Origin: Ascidia mentula
Lineage: Eukaryota; Chordata; Ascidiacea; Phlebobranchia; Ascidiidae
Length of the DNA: 64,000 nt
Direction: 5' to 3'
Assembly: GCA_947561715.1 (NCBI GenBank)
Contig: OX387204.1
Location: 3,911,001-3,975,000, forward strand
Position 1 is the first letter of the stretch, and the number at the start of each line of letters is the position of its first letter. The notes beneath the pieces are model-generated. The model saw nothing but the letters and a program-made list of their open reading frames with translations. It searched no databases and was not told the origin of the DNA. A program made the translations under genes and the position numbers. This document shows, in pieces, positions 53,101 to 63,809 of this stretch.

Positions 53101-55122
53101 TAGACGATATTTTTTCTTTTCGAATATTCTTCCCACCTAATTCTTGTGTCTTGGGCGAAACTAATCCCATGTCAGAGCGAAACCAATTTGGGTTTAGCGC
53201 AAAGTAATGTAAACCTTATAGGTTGATGATCACCAGGAGATTACGCAACCACTAATGGGTATCGGGGGTCCCAGAGGAGATATTGTGCAACAAACTTAGG
53301 TTCGATATAACTGCTGGTCGTAAGGGTTTGGCCATAAATAAACAAGCGAGCAACCTTGCCATACGTGCATAATAAAAATTATTTACTATTATTTACAACT
53401 CGGATTTGGTAGTTAAATAAAAATTGTTGCATACCAGGTTTTCTTTGCTGTTCTGTTGGTAAACTTAATTCTACACGCATAGGTGTACGTGTTCCCGTCG
53501 TCGATTGGAATATACTGCAGCTTGTTAAGTATGGCGAGAGGTGACATCAGCACAAAGCAAATAATCCAAATGAATACGACAGCCTGCATACAAAGAATTA
53601 AATCTACCAAGGTTGGGTGTTTTTATATTTTCATCCGGTAATAAATGGAGGCCGACGACATGAATAGTGAAGTTACCTTTATTGTTCAATTGATTTCATT
53701 CTGTTTGGTCGCGCCAAAAAAAAGTTCACGCACCTGCATCGCGTGCTTTCGTGTCAGCCAAACCCTCGATTTGAGTGGATGACAAATCGCGTTGAATCGT
53801 TCCAAAGAGATTGTCAACATCGTCAGAGTGGACACAGATACGGATATGCCTAAAAAAGCGAAAAATATATTCGTCGTAGGAAAAGCTCATAAAGCTGTGT
53901 TTTACAGAATGAAAAAACTAGATCAATTCAAAACAAAGGTCCCCTGGCCGGCTATCGATCGCGCACCGTATCGATATGCATATATATTAAAATTAGAAAT
54001 AATTTTAATATGTGATTAGTAAATCAAATCTGGATCAAAAAAAACCAAAGGCCCCTGGCAGGCTGTCGATCGCACACCGTATCAATAATAATGTATTAAA
54101 ATCCAAACACAGCGATCTTCAGACAGCTCAGATCGATTTATTTAGAGAAAAATATTAATATGTAAGCATATTGATTGGGGTAATTTCGTTTTTTCACTCA
54201 TTCTGAATTAAGACATACAGTAACAACAGAGTGTAGTATACACTTACCCATGAAGTAAGGTATAATCTTGCACATGGTCAGTCCGAACACGAATCGCTTG
54301 AGGACTTGCCCGGTAATGGACACGGGCATGCATACGAGAGCCAACAATAAGTCGCTGACTGAGAGGCTGAGCAAAAAGCAGTTGGTGACGGTCTGCATTC
54401 GTCGGTTGCACACCAATGTAATGATGACGAGTACATTTCCGACCAGAGCCAAAACGAACACAACCACGTAGAGAACGATGCTGGCGATTAATGAACCTGC
54501 GGTGTAAACCCATATTTTGCTGTGATGTAAAGTAATGTTTGTCAAAGTTCACAAATCAATATTTTTCTTTGACTTGTTGACGGATAACGCAGTTCACTGG
54601 CGATAAAATTATTATCAACAAAACACAATTAATACATTCGTGAAACTATTTCTTCATAACAATGAATTGTAACGGAAATACTTTATTAAGGCATATTCTT
54701 CAGGTGTTGCCCTGACTCAATTTACGACTAGGTGACGTTTTAAAACGTCATAAATTTACATGATTTACACGACAGGGCGCAAAACCAACTTGGTTCTTCT
54801 GATAACGTGCACAAATTGGCCACTAATATTTCAAGCAAAACAATTATTTTTTCAAAATTTCGTTAGTTGAGACCTGTGTAAAATATGCCTTGCGAACAAA
54901 TCGTAATCAGCAAGTTTTCTGGTATTGTCTAAAGCAAACAGAATCAATGCAGCCTCAGACCGTACCTGTTATCGCGTGTTGCCACATAATCGGCTTGGTT
55001 GCTTCAACATCTACAGTGACGTCATAGGTACCATTCGACTCGATAAATTGTTCGGTGACAATTGACCGTGTCGAAAACAAAAAAAATGAAGTGACATTTT
55101 CATCGTTGCTGCTTGCATTCAT
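50128..55122 (-). CDS. CCK/gastrin (cionin)-type G-protein-coupled receptor
   Basis: Nine exons (54966-55122, 54248-54496, 53734-53849, 53435-53583, about 52865-52995, 51215-51420, 50812-50955, 50450-50557, 50128-50328) join in phase into about 486 residues. The N-terminus starts MNASSNDENVTS with sequons at N2, N9 and N30. TM1 carries GNVLV; TM2 SLSVSDLLLALVCMP; Cys128 and Cys211 can form the conserved disulfide. The TM3 end is ERF (152-154), where the family has ERY, followed by HPLKSRVWLTRKHA as in CCK receptors. TM5 is SLFVIPGTVMAIAY; the third cytoplasmic loop is long, mostly on its own exon; TM6 has CWTP (390-393) and TM7 NPVVY (430-434). A CC pair after TM7 may be palmitoylated. The exon 5 donor has two in-frame options. 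Ligand inferred from family only. Confidence 0.88.
51982..52060. mobile_element. hAT-like terminus in a receptor intron
   Basis: CAGGGGTTCCCAAACTTGTC followed by a GGGGG tract resembles a hAT end. The other end and target duplication were not found, so this is a solo terminus or a very decayed copy. Confidence 0.4.
53931..54088 (+). repeat. direct repeat in a receptor intron
   Basis: Two 48-base units at 53931-53978 and 54041-54088 share CCCCTGGCnGGCTnTCGATCGC and CACCGTATC; spacing is 110 bases. Confidence 0.7.
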
Positions 55123-56658
55123 AGCTTATAACATACTGGAACTGGTGTACAGAATAATTTTGCCGTCTTACAGACCATACAGTTGCAGGTAGCAAGCAAT
55201 TTTGTCATGTCATTGCACTGTTGTTTGCTATCTAAGCCATCGCCATACAAAAAAAAATATAGTTTAAAACAAAACACACATTAGCCTTTGCAATTATTTT
55301 TAAAAATTATAGAAAATGCTGTGATGCTTGGAAAACTTGAATAGAACCAGCACTGTAAAACGAGACTGTTGTCATTTAACTGTACAGCAACGACTGAATT
55401 CTGCTTACTCGGAATCGCACCACCGTTGGCCAGGTTGGGCACTAATGCATTACAATAAGCAATAACTTTCGATATCCAATGCACAACTCGTACAATCCAT
55501 TTGCACCGCCTGACATAGTCGGTCTCGGAAACGAACAGCAAGGTTGCTGCGCCTGTACCTGTGAAAGAAACCGTACTAATGACTAGCTTGGCGGCAATTT
55601 ATTTAATCGTTGCAGTGAGATTTTCAAACGAGCGAGATACTACAACTGACTGTTTTTATTACAGTTATTACACGATACCAAGCAAGGTCTGATGTCACAG
55701 TTCTTTGCCATATCCTCCACAGTCTCGCTTCATTAAGGATTAAGTTTAATTTTTTATAAACTTTATTTTTCAACGCAAGAAAGAACAGTCGATAGATTGG
55801 CAAAGCATGATGGTGATATCAAATATTTTAAAACTAAAACAGAATAACCTCATGTATCGAGTAAACTAAAAGCTGCTGCCAAAAGCCACAAAAACAAACG
55901 ACAATTATGATCAATCCGTTGCGACAGCCGCCGGTCTCTAATCCCTCGTGCCACAACAAATAATCCTCTGCAAACAGAAGACGTAAACATCACGTCTGTC
56001 ACGTATCAGCCCGGCCGCTAGGGACCGATTTGTTGCTCGCGACGGAAGAATCCGATCAAACGGGCAACACCTCGAGCCCCGCGACGCAAGCAGACTCTGA
56101 CGCATCATCTCGTCATTGGCGTCTGATCCAATCCCTTCTGCAGCTGCCCCGCAATGAGGAGCTTCGATGTTGTAGGTAGCTCGGGGCAACATTCCGAAGA
56201 GAAGAACGGCGATGCTTTTAGCTTGCAGCAGAAGCCGTGGCGGTTGTCAATTTGATTACATCCACGCTGAGTTGATTCTGATAGAAATTGATCGAATGCG
56301 ATTTAGTTTGGAAAGTTAGTTAACGGGACGACTTGGGACCTAACTGTGACGCGCGATTTTGACCCCAGGTTGCATTGGAGGTCAATTTTTGAGGAAATTA
56401 GTTATATGGAGCTGTCCGGCACTGTGACCACAAAATTGGTCTGAAGGTAATTATACTTTGAAGGAGCTTCTCAACATTTGGGTAAATCCATTCTAACCTT
56501 GAGCATTGATTGTGACAAAAATTAGGGTATGTTTCCATTTCGCGAACTGTTTATTATCCGCGAACTATAGAAATCCCCCTTAACTCTTAAACAACGGTTT
56601 GCTTGTTCTTTGATATGCAGATTCTTGATTTTGTACAGACAACACTTTATGTGTTTCT
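55123..56658. other. promoter side of the receptor gene
   Basis: No coding exon supported. A GC-richer segment at 55930-56250 has a minus open frame without recognisable features and could be an untranslated first exon or promoter. Confidence 0.4.
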
Positions 56659-58070
56659 CTACGACATGGACATGGATCGCTGTTTCAGCTTGGTAAGGGA
56701 AGCTTTGATTGTTTTTCTGTCAAGGAGATCATCCTCACTTCCGGAAATCAAAGATTTCGATTCGTATCTTCGGCTCTCATGTATGGCTGGGAGGGAACTT
56801 CGTCTAATTTCAAGCACTTTTTTCCTGCGGACAAAGTATTTTTGTTTATTTTTTACAACTGGATGGCAAGTATTGGTGGGGTCGATCGATCCGTATGTCA
56901 AGTATGCAACCTGACTGGGAATGCGAAAGATTTAAATCTATATGTGGCCAAGACAGATTTTGTTGATTAAAGGGAACAGCAAAAATATTGTGCTCAGAAA
57001 GTCGAATTCTCACTAAAAAATAAGTAAGCATAACAAGAACTATGATTTTTCCAATTCTTACATTCACAACATGAATCCTCTCAAAAAAATCTTGTTCAAC
57101 AGCCATGAATAACAACGACACGAAAAGAGGAGCAACCAAGTACTTACTTTTTTAATCCTGCCTTTTTCTTCACCCTTCTCAACGGAGCAAGATCGTCGTC
57201 GTCCGATGACGTGTCATCAGATCCGAGGCTGTGGCGCCGTCTACCGGTTGGTTTGGGTATTTGTGGAGGTTTTGCGCGAGCAAGTGTTTTGGCGCAGTCA
57301 CTCGTCCACGAATGAACTGTTCTTACGGGAATGGGATTTCCCTCGCAGGCTGGACTTACCGTTGCAACGTTTAACCTTTTAAACATGTTTAAAAGCTGTA
57401 ATAAATAAATTGTCGAAAAAATTCTAAGTGCGAAGTAAATACAAAAATGAAAATGTTTGTGCAATGTGTTATCAATGGCAATTCCCGTCACAAAAATATC
57501 ACATAATAAACTGGTAAGATATTGCAGTCAATTCCATTAGAAAATCTCTTACGTTTGTGTTGATTCTTTCAGCTTTTTCTGTTTGTGATCGACCGTCGAA
57601 AAGGTAAGTTTGGGTTTCGGGTTGACGAGGCGTTCAAACCGACCACTTTCCTCCGCCTGCGGTTCCACTGCCGACTGCAATTGTTCACAAGATATAAAAG
57701 TTTTGTTGCAAGGCCAACACAAATCTATGACATGGCAAATATCTGACCACAAACAGAAACATCAAACGAAATAACCGTAAATCAACTTAATATTAAGCAT
57801 TTTAAAACCATCCACTAATCAAAATGATTAAGTAAACCACTTTTCATGGTATAAGTGAAGATTATTTATTACCTGACTTTTCCCCGTAGAAGTTTTCAAC
57901 CGTTGCAAAAACCCGAGGGTTGACCTTCCCTCAATCTTCATTCGTTCCAGTTTCCTTTCGACTGCTTCGGCCATATTGTCGATGCACTCGCTTAAACGTT
58001 TTTCGTTCGTCCTGTTTAACTCTCTGGCTCGCGCCATCGCCTTGCTTTCCTTGATTAAACCTTCTGACAT
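56659..58070 (-). CDS. unrecognised 237-residue basic, Ser-rich protein
   Basis: Four exons, 57873-58070, 57553-57674, 57148-57375 and 56659-56824, join in phase. I do not recognise the family. The first 66 residues look helical and charged (KESKAMARARELNRTNEKRL, EAVERKLERMKIEGRS), a likely coiled coil. The middle holds PPQIPKPTGRRRHSLGSDDT followed by an acidic run (SSDDDDL), then basic VKKKAGLKKKK. The end has RRSSLP and RQ-type basic/Ser motifs (KLKQRSMSMS), plausible phosphorylation sites. The exon 3 acceptor (GTTTAAAAG) is weak but is the only one keeping frame. The exon 3 donor GTAAGT contains an in-frame TAA, so failure to splice would end a 183-residue form. A TTTTCTTTCAG acceptor at 58160 lies 90 bases before the ATG. 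Confidence 0.7.
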
Positions 58071-58657
58071 TTTTATGAATAATTAGTGTCACAGTCAAAT
58101 GCAACTAAGACTTTCTTCGTTCCTCAAGCACTTTAACATTGCAGTAAATGCTGCATATCTGAAAGAAAACAAACGTCTAAAACCGAGCAGACGTCGTGGA
58201 AACTCTTATTTAAAGTCTTTGATAAATCGTAGCGAATTGTAAGTTATATCGTTTATAACACCAACACTTTAAGACTTATATAGTGAGTATTCATCTTTAG
58301 TCGCTTTTATCTCCCGAAATTCACAAAAAGACGAATGCTTTCAAGAACGCTGTCGTTCAATCATCTGCTGGCGGGCTTAGAACAACAAACTCACATGGTT
58401 CGACGAGATTGAGCCGCTTACATTCTTGAAGGACAAGTGTGTCAATAATAGAACGGATCTCGACGGCAATTTACATCACGTGCTGACATCCACTCGACGC
58501 GATATTCCTTTGTCCTCACGCGGCAGGGTCCGGACGTTGGGGCGCGCTAGTCTGCGACAAGAGGACCGCGATGCCCCGTGCCGTGCTCTAATGTCAAGTG
58601 CACAGGTTTTGTTTTAGCTGTGGCAGGCAAACGGTGCTGAGAGTGCTCCCCACTTAC

Positions 58658-58723
58658 ATGACCCAGCAGTGTGCTCGAAAAGCCAGAGAGCGGCCCAGCG
58701 ACAAAGGCAAAGTCAATCGACAT
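58658..58723 (-). CDS. orphan mitochondrial-carrier (SLC25)-like first exon
   Basis: Twenty-two codons, MSIDFAFVAGPLSGFSSTLL plus GH, then a perfect GTAAGTGG donor. This matches the start of SLC25A29/A45-type carriers (M-x-x-DF-x-AG-x-x-G-x-x-x-x-x-x-GH) just before the signature PxD. The next exon, expected to begin P-F/L-D-T-x-K, was not found downstream on the minus strand within the window. It could be a true first exon with distant partners, a gene fragment, or chance. Confidence 0.35.
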
Positions 58724-60008
58724 TTGCAGCACCGTTCTGTCGTTGTACTATAGACAGTTTCATGCTCGTCCAAGAATCACTAATTGGTTTTCCTGAATGG
58801 GGTCTTTGTTGTTGTCGAACTGTCAAAACACCATCATGATAACTTTGAAAACCTCAACGATAAAATCGACTTAAGTTGCGCAAATTTTCTCTCCACGTAA
58901 CAACGATGCACTGAAATCTGCTTACGTGATAATAAGACATATACAAACGACGTAACAATGACATTTTTAAAGGTCATATGACGCGATAAATTTACATATT
59001 GAGGTCTCTAATTTTTCCTTTTTTGTAATCACAAACCTACCCTTAGGTTTTCGGCTAAAATTGGTGTCGAGCGCTTTGAATGGGAACATCCTGTTTTCGT
59101 GTTTCTATTAGTATACTTTTATCGTTTATATTGAACGAGAACCATATTCAACCGGACTTTAACGTACCATATGCGAATGAAGGAATCGTAGTTACAAGAC
59201 ATTCCTTTCGTTGGCGAACTTTGATCATGCATTTTTTATACATTAACTTAAAAGCTTTGAGAGTTGCAGACAGGTGTACAGCATGTTTCAACCTATAAGG
59301 TATCATCAGAGCAGCTAGTAATTTTGGCACTGGACTCGTTTTTAAACTAGCAGGCACAGAGATTTTCATTTTGTGGTAACTTTCAGTCAACGTCTGGGCT
59401 TCGAAGGAGGATTTTTTACCAGTATTTAAAAAAAAATTATACAAGTCATTTTATGTTCGTCTAACAAAGCTTCAAACTGATTGCTTTGTTTTGAATTGAC
59501 ATTTTAATGGTTTTATTTTCTCTGGTTTTGCAGAAAATTAAACCAAATCCTATTGGACGTTTTATAGCCGGATACCATTCAGTCAACGGCGCGACGAAGC
59601 TATGGATACCTGAGCTTCGAAACGCAAACCAGATTGTTGTGATAAGTTTAAAGCTGCGGTCTCCAAAATGTGTTTCATAAAACTAATTGATGAGTTCTGT
59701 GAGCTAACTAGTTTAGGAAGAAACGACGTCATGGGCGAAAAAACATTTGGGGGGTGCTAGTAGTCAACTTACATAACCTTGCAGGGTTCTGCAGACAAAC
59801 AGTTTGGGAAACACTTTATAAAGTTATATGGAACTGGATGTTTTATTTTGTTTGCAATATATCTACAAATGTATTTCAATAGTACTTATGCATTGACCCA
59901 AATTTTTTCTCTGCAGTGTCCACTGTGTTTCACTCGTTAATGCCTGTTCGCAGTTCCTGTTTTTTTTGTAAAATCAAAATTGAACTTGATATGTGTATAT
60001 TTGAATAG
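58724..60008. other. divergent intergenic region left of 14-3-3
   Basis: No exon supported. A segment near 59519-59815 may be a decayed DNA transposon (it ends GTTTGGGAAACAC) but lacks a provable partner end. Confidence 0.4.
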
Positions 60009-60012
60009 AAAT

Positions 60013-60714
60013 ATGGGGTCCAGAATTGAGTGGTTGGTGAAGGCAAAAATTGCTGATCAGGCACAGTTGTACCCAGATATGTACAACGCCATGAAATCCC
60101 TTGTCAAAACAGGTGGAAATTTAACCAATGATGAAAGAAACCTGCTGTCGCTTGCCTATAAACATGCAGTGGGTGCCAGACGATTGTCCTGGCGTATAAT
60201 TTCAAGTGTTGAGCAGAAAGCTGAAATGGAAAACGAGAATAAACTGCACCTCATTCGTGGTTATCGGGAAAAAATTGAAGCAGAAATTGAGGAATTATGT
60301 GTTGAACTTATTGGCCTTATTGACCACAGCCTGTTGCCGGCAGCACCACACACTGAAGCGCAGGTGTTTTACAATAAAATGAAAGGGGACTATTATCGTT
60401 ATATGTCCGAGATTATTTCTGTTCCAGAAAAAAGAAAAAAAATTGTTTCTGCTGCAAATAAAGCCTACAACACAGGCCTGTCAGTTGCAACTGACTCTAT
60501 GGAACCGGTCAATCCTGTTCGATTAGGCCTGTCCTTGAACTATGCTGTGTTTCTGTTTGAAATTAAAAACAGCAACCGCAAGGCAATAAATCTGGCAAAA
60601 ACAGCATTTGATGATGCACTGTGTAAAGTTGAATTGCTCACACAATCTGATTATAAGGATTCTGCTATAATAATGCAATTGCTGCAGGAAAACTTGGAGA
60701 TTTGGACAGCCTAA
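60013..60714 (+). CDS. divergent 14-3-3 protein, intronless
   Basis: 233 residues; typical 14-3-3 proteins have 245-255. They dimerise and bind phospho-Ser/Thr motifs of many signalling partners. Signature 1-like NLLSLAYKHAVGARRLSWR keeps the phosphate-binding Lys and Arg (K49, R56 in zeta numbering), the MKGDYYRYMSE helix keeps the Arg-Tyr pair (R127/Y128), and RLGLSLNYAVFLFEI keeps the target-binding Asn. Signature 2-like AFDDALCKVELLTQSDYKDS follows. The protein stops at NLEIWTA: the acidic C-terminal tail is missing. I start at the ATG of MGSRIEWL, just after a TTGAATAG acceptor. The sequence departs from conserved isoforms at many positions, so a diverged paralogue is likely. Confidence 0.92.
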   Translation: MGSRIEWLVKAKIADQAQLYPDMYNAMKSLVKTGGNLTNDERNLLSLAYKHAVGARRLSWRIISSVEQKAEMENENKLHLIRGYREKIEAEIEELCVELIGLIDHSLLPAAPHTEAQVFYNKMKGDYYRYMSEIISVPEKRKKIVSAANKAYNTGLSVATDSMEPVNPVRLGLSLNYAVFLFEIKNSNRKAINLAKTAFDDALCKVELLTQSDYKDSAIIMQLLQENLEIWTA

Positions 60715-61036
60715 AACATATTTTTGAAATTAAAAATGTAATTCATTACATTGTGCAGCAAACTATTGTGACTGTTGCATGTAAATAAGTTTTGTACATG
60801 TTTGGCTGAATGTGTTAAAAAGTGTTAAAGTTATGCCTTTTTAGTCTCACTGTGTTATTTTAAGAAAATTTTATGTCAAGTGTTTTGGTTACTTCACTGT
60901 GTTATTAGTGACTTCCCACAGTTTTTTGAAAGTTATGCACACATGTCATCTTCATGCCTCGACACCTTAAACATCCTTTAACTTTTATAAGTTTATTTTT
61001 AGATTTTCTAGATTAAGCTACAGTAAAATTTTGTAG
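60715..61036. other. 14-3-3 / SSNA1 intercistronic region
   Basis: 322 bases, no AATAAA; an ATTAAA lies just after the 14-3-3 stop. It ends in TAAAATTTTGTAG, a splice acceptor 20 bases before the SSNA1 start. Confidence 0.6.
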
Positions 61037-61056
61037 AATCATTAATTGCCTTGAAC

Positions 61057-61404
61057 ATGTCACACCAAGGTGCTGCTCTTCAAAGCTATAACAATGAGCT
61101 GGTGAAATGTATAGAAGATCTGTGTGCTAAACGGGACGATCTACATCGTCAGACACTCCAGGAGGAAGAGGAAAAACAGAAACTTCAAAGTGAAATTAGA
61201 CTTCTTACAGAAAAATTGGCCAAAGTTAATGAGAGTATTGCCAAAAAGACCGCCGCCCGCAATGAGTTTGACAAAACAATTTCTGAGACAGAAGCAGCTT
61301 ACATGAAGATTTTGGAAACTTCTCAGACCTTGTTGAACTCTGTTAAAGGGAGCATGAATCACATGGATGGTGGAAAGCGACATGAAACAGAATATAGGGC
61401 TTAA
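61057..61404 (+). CDS. SSNA1: SSNA1/NA14 microtubule-associated coiled-coil protein
   Basis: 115 residues in one exon, close to human SSNA1 (119). SSNA1 forms coiled-coil fibrils on microtubules at centrosomes, basal bodies and branch points. The sequence starts [20 protein letters not shown], followed by continuous heptads ([20 protein letters not shown]) and [20 protein letters not shown], all family hallmarks; the short tail after SVKGSM is variable. The ATG at 61057 is used; the upstream in-frame TTG is not a start. It lies between 14-3-3 and TBC1D19 with gaps of 322 and about 206 bases to the next acceptors. Confidence 0.95.
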   Translation: MSHQGAALQSYNNELVKCIEDLCAKRDDLHRQTLQEEEEKQKLQSEIRLLTEKLAKVNESIAKKTAARNEFDKTISETEAAYMKILETSQTLLNSVKGSMNHMDGGKRHETEYRA

Positions 61405-61651
61405 TTTTATGTCAATTGTTTGTGGTTGCGCACTTATGCTTTTAAATTTTTTTCAAATTTATGTGCATGAAATTTGGTATTTAAATTACAAACAAACCAC
61501 CAACATGTTTTGCTTCTCAAGTACATTGGTTCTGGCACTTTAGCAAGTAGAACTATTACACTTGGACCATCCTGTATTTATTCTTTGCATCTTCTTTACA
61601 TATTCCTTAGTAGCATGGAATACCTTTATTAAATGAAACAAGTTATCTGAA

Positions 61652-63809
61652 ATGGATAAAAAATTGGATGATGTTGCCAAGACGATTGAAGAAATTGTAA
61701 AGCAGTTGAATGGAACAACGCTTCACACACAGCTGAAGAGAGCGGCACAAGTAATAATTGAATAATTTGTTGACCTTGCACACATTTAATGAAAAACCAT
61801 TGCATGAGTTTCAGCTTTAAAATTGTATTTGTAGCATGAGCTTGAAAAACCTTCAGTACAGTTTTCATCATTGAAGTCGGATGTCATACAACTGTTGAAG
61901 CAATCTGGCTGGGAAAAACTGTTAAGAAATGAAGTTTTCCGAAAACTCCACACGTAAGCACAGGGAGTTTATGTAAATTTTCTGTTTATCATGCTGTGTC
62001 CTATTTCAGTGCTCAGAACTTACTGGACAGTACCATCCCATTTGAGTGTCAAAAAGAACCTTTGATGTACATGCGAAAAGCTCAAGTAAGTCTCTTGTTT
62101 TCAACAAAAAAACTTGTGATAATAGGTCTTTGTTTAAAGGCAAACTGGGAGCGCCGCATTCTTAAAAGCATGAACAGCATGTGTACTGAACTTAGCATTC
62201 CCCTGGCAAGAAAAAGGCCTGCGGATGAACAGAGGGATCTACTACACAAGTGGAATGAAATGGGAACCGATGAACCAGGTTAAGTATTGGTGTAGTATTT
62301 GCATCAATTTTTCTAGTGTGAGAACATTTTGTCATGTGAGTTATGATAGTTTGTTTGTATCAGGTTTATTGATTTTAACTTTTTTAATGTACCTTTTTTC
62401 GGTTGACACTTTTGCCATTTTTTACACAATAACAGCATTATCATTGTTTTTGTAGATCTCAGTCATTTTCGCCCTGTGTATGCCCCGAAAGATTTCCTTG
62501 AAGTTATCACAAGTATCAGAAATCCAAACTACAGTTCACTGACTGGATGTGAGGTAGACGATGTCTCACTTAACTTCGAAGGTCACTGGGGTCTCATCCA
62601 AGTTCCACTACAAGTTCCTACACTTTCTGAATTGGTTTGTAGAATGCGCTTGAAAATTTGTAACAGTATAAAAACATATAATTTCTGTCAGTTAATTACA
62701 AGGTTAAGTATTAAGGTTTAAATAAAAGAGTTCCCTGGCATCCGAGCCAAGGCATTAGAGCTGCAATCTATAAATACGCCAAGTAACCTGTGCTGTGGGG
62801 CGATCCTGTCTTGCCAAGCGATTGCATGAGACATATCTGTGTTTAAATAACATTACCCATGCTCCCCTTTCCTTGTGTGAATCGTGTCCCGTACTGTGGT
62901 AGCGTAAAAGAAACATAACCTGTATACCAAGAAAAAAAACCTGATCGGGATTCGTGCCCAGGACATCCTGGGTTCAAATCCCGGTGTGGTCAAAAAATAA
63001 AAAAATAGCATTACTCCCTTCATTAATGTACAGAAAGAAACTTTTGCCGAATTTTCCATGAACAGCGCTCACATGGGATTGGACGACTCCGCAGATTTTC
63101 CTTCCGAATTATTCCAAAATGAAAGGAATAAGCTGGCAAAAAGAGGTCTGTGGTTGCTTGGGTCATAGTTCAAAAACATTTCCTACAAATAGTGTCAATG
63201 TTTTTGTAGTTATTGATGAGAAACGAAGTCCTGTCGCCCAGTATTTCTGTCGCCGTGGATGTCCAAGCGGTTTTCGGGCTGATTTGTGGCAAATCGCTAT
63301 GGGCGTCACCATTGGACATTTGGTAAAACTTTTCCTCCTTAGGTTTAACTCACTAGTTGTAACACAAAAAACTACGTTTGGGACATTATATTTGCAGGAC
63401 GTACTCAAATACGAACAAATGAAAGGCTACGTATTGCAACACGACTTGCTGGTAGACAGTTTGATATACAAGGTGAGATACGGGTTAAAAAACAAAAAAG
63501 GTGTTTTGACGCAAAGTTGATACAAGGAGTTTCAAAACAGTGCCATTGAAAGCTGTGAATCTGTCCGTCTCAACTATACAATTCAAAAGAAATCTATTTA
63601 AAACCTAATTCACTTTTCTTCGTGTTTCTACTTGTCAGTAAATAGCTACGTCACTTGACAGGATGTAAAGCTGACGTCAGTGAACGACGATTACTACTTT
63701 GTGTTTGAGGATTATCTTTACCAAGTTCTCCTCGTATTTTCGCGCGACACTACTGTGTTGGAGCTTTTTTCGAGAAGCAGTGCCACCCCGCCGAAGTCGT
63801 ATATTCGTG
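61652..63809 (+). CDS. TBC1D19: TBC1 domain family member 19 (5' part, cut by window end)
   Basis: Nine exons (61652-61750, 61835-61953, 62010-62085, 62140-62278, 62456-62634, 63034-63145, 63210-63322, 63398-63472, 63662-63809) join in phase into 353 residues of about 526. Close matches to vertebrate TBC1D19: EPLMYMRKAQ, RILKSMNSMCTELSIPLARK, EQRDLLHKWNEMGTDEPDLS, FRPVYAPKDFLEVI, VLQHDLLVDSLIYKDVKLTS, YYFVFEDYLYQVLLVFSRDT and PPKSYIRGK. The Rab-GAP (TBC) domain begins at about GCPSGFRADLWQ; the segment where an IxxDxxR arginine finger would lie reads LQHDLLVDSLIYK without Arg, as in the vertebrate protein. The last donor, GTAAGT at 63810, leads to exons outside the window. A CCTTAG acceptor at 61610 precedes the start. 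Confidence 0.95.
62941..62990 (+). other. tRNA T-arm-like palindrome in a TBC1D19 intron
   Basis: TCCTGGGTTCAAATCCCGG looks like a tRNA T-arm and B box, followed by TGTGGTCA. The bases just before it (CGGGATTCGTGCCCAGGA) are its imperfect inverse, so the unit is a hairpin. No D-arm or anticodon arm fits. Best read as a tRNA/SINE-derived fragment. Confidence 0.4.

Noticed and set aside
62941-62990. A functional tRNA gene
   Set aside because: Only a T-arm and tail are present; the 5' half is its own inverse and gives no anticodon arm.
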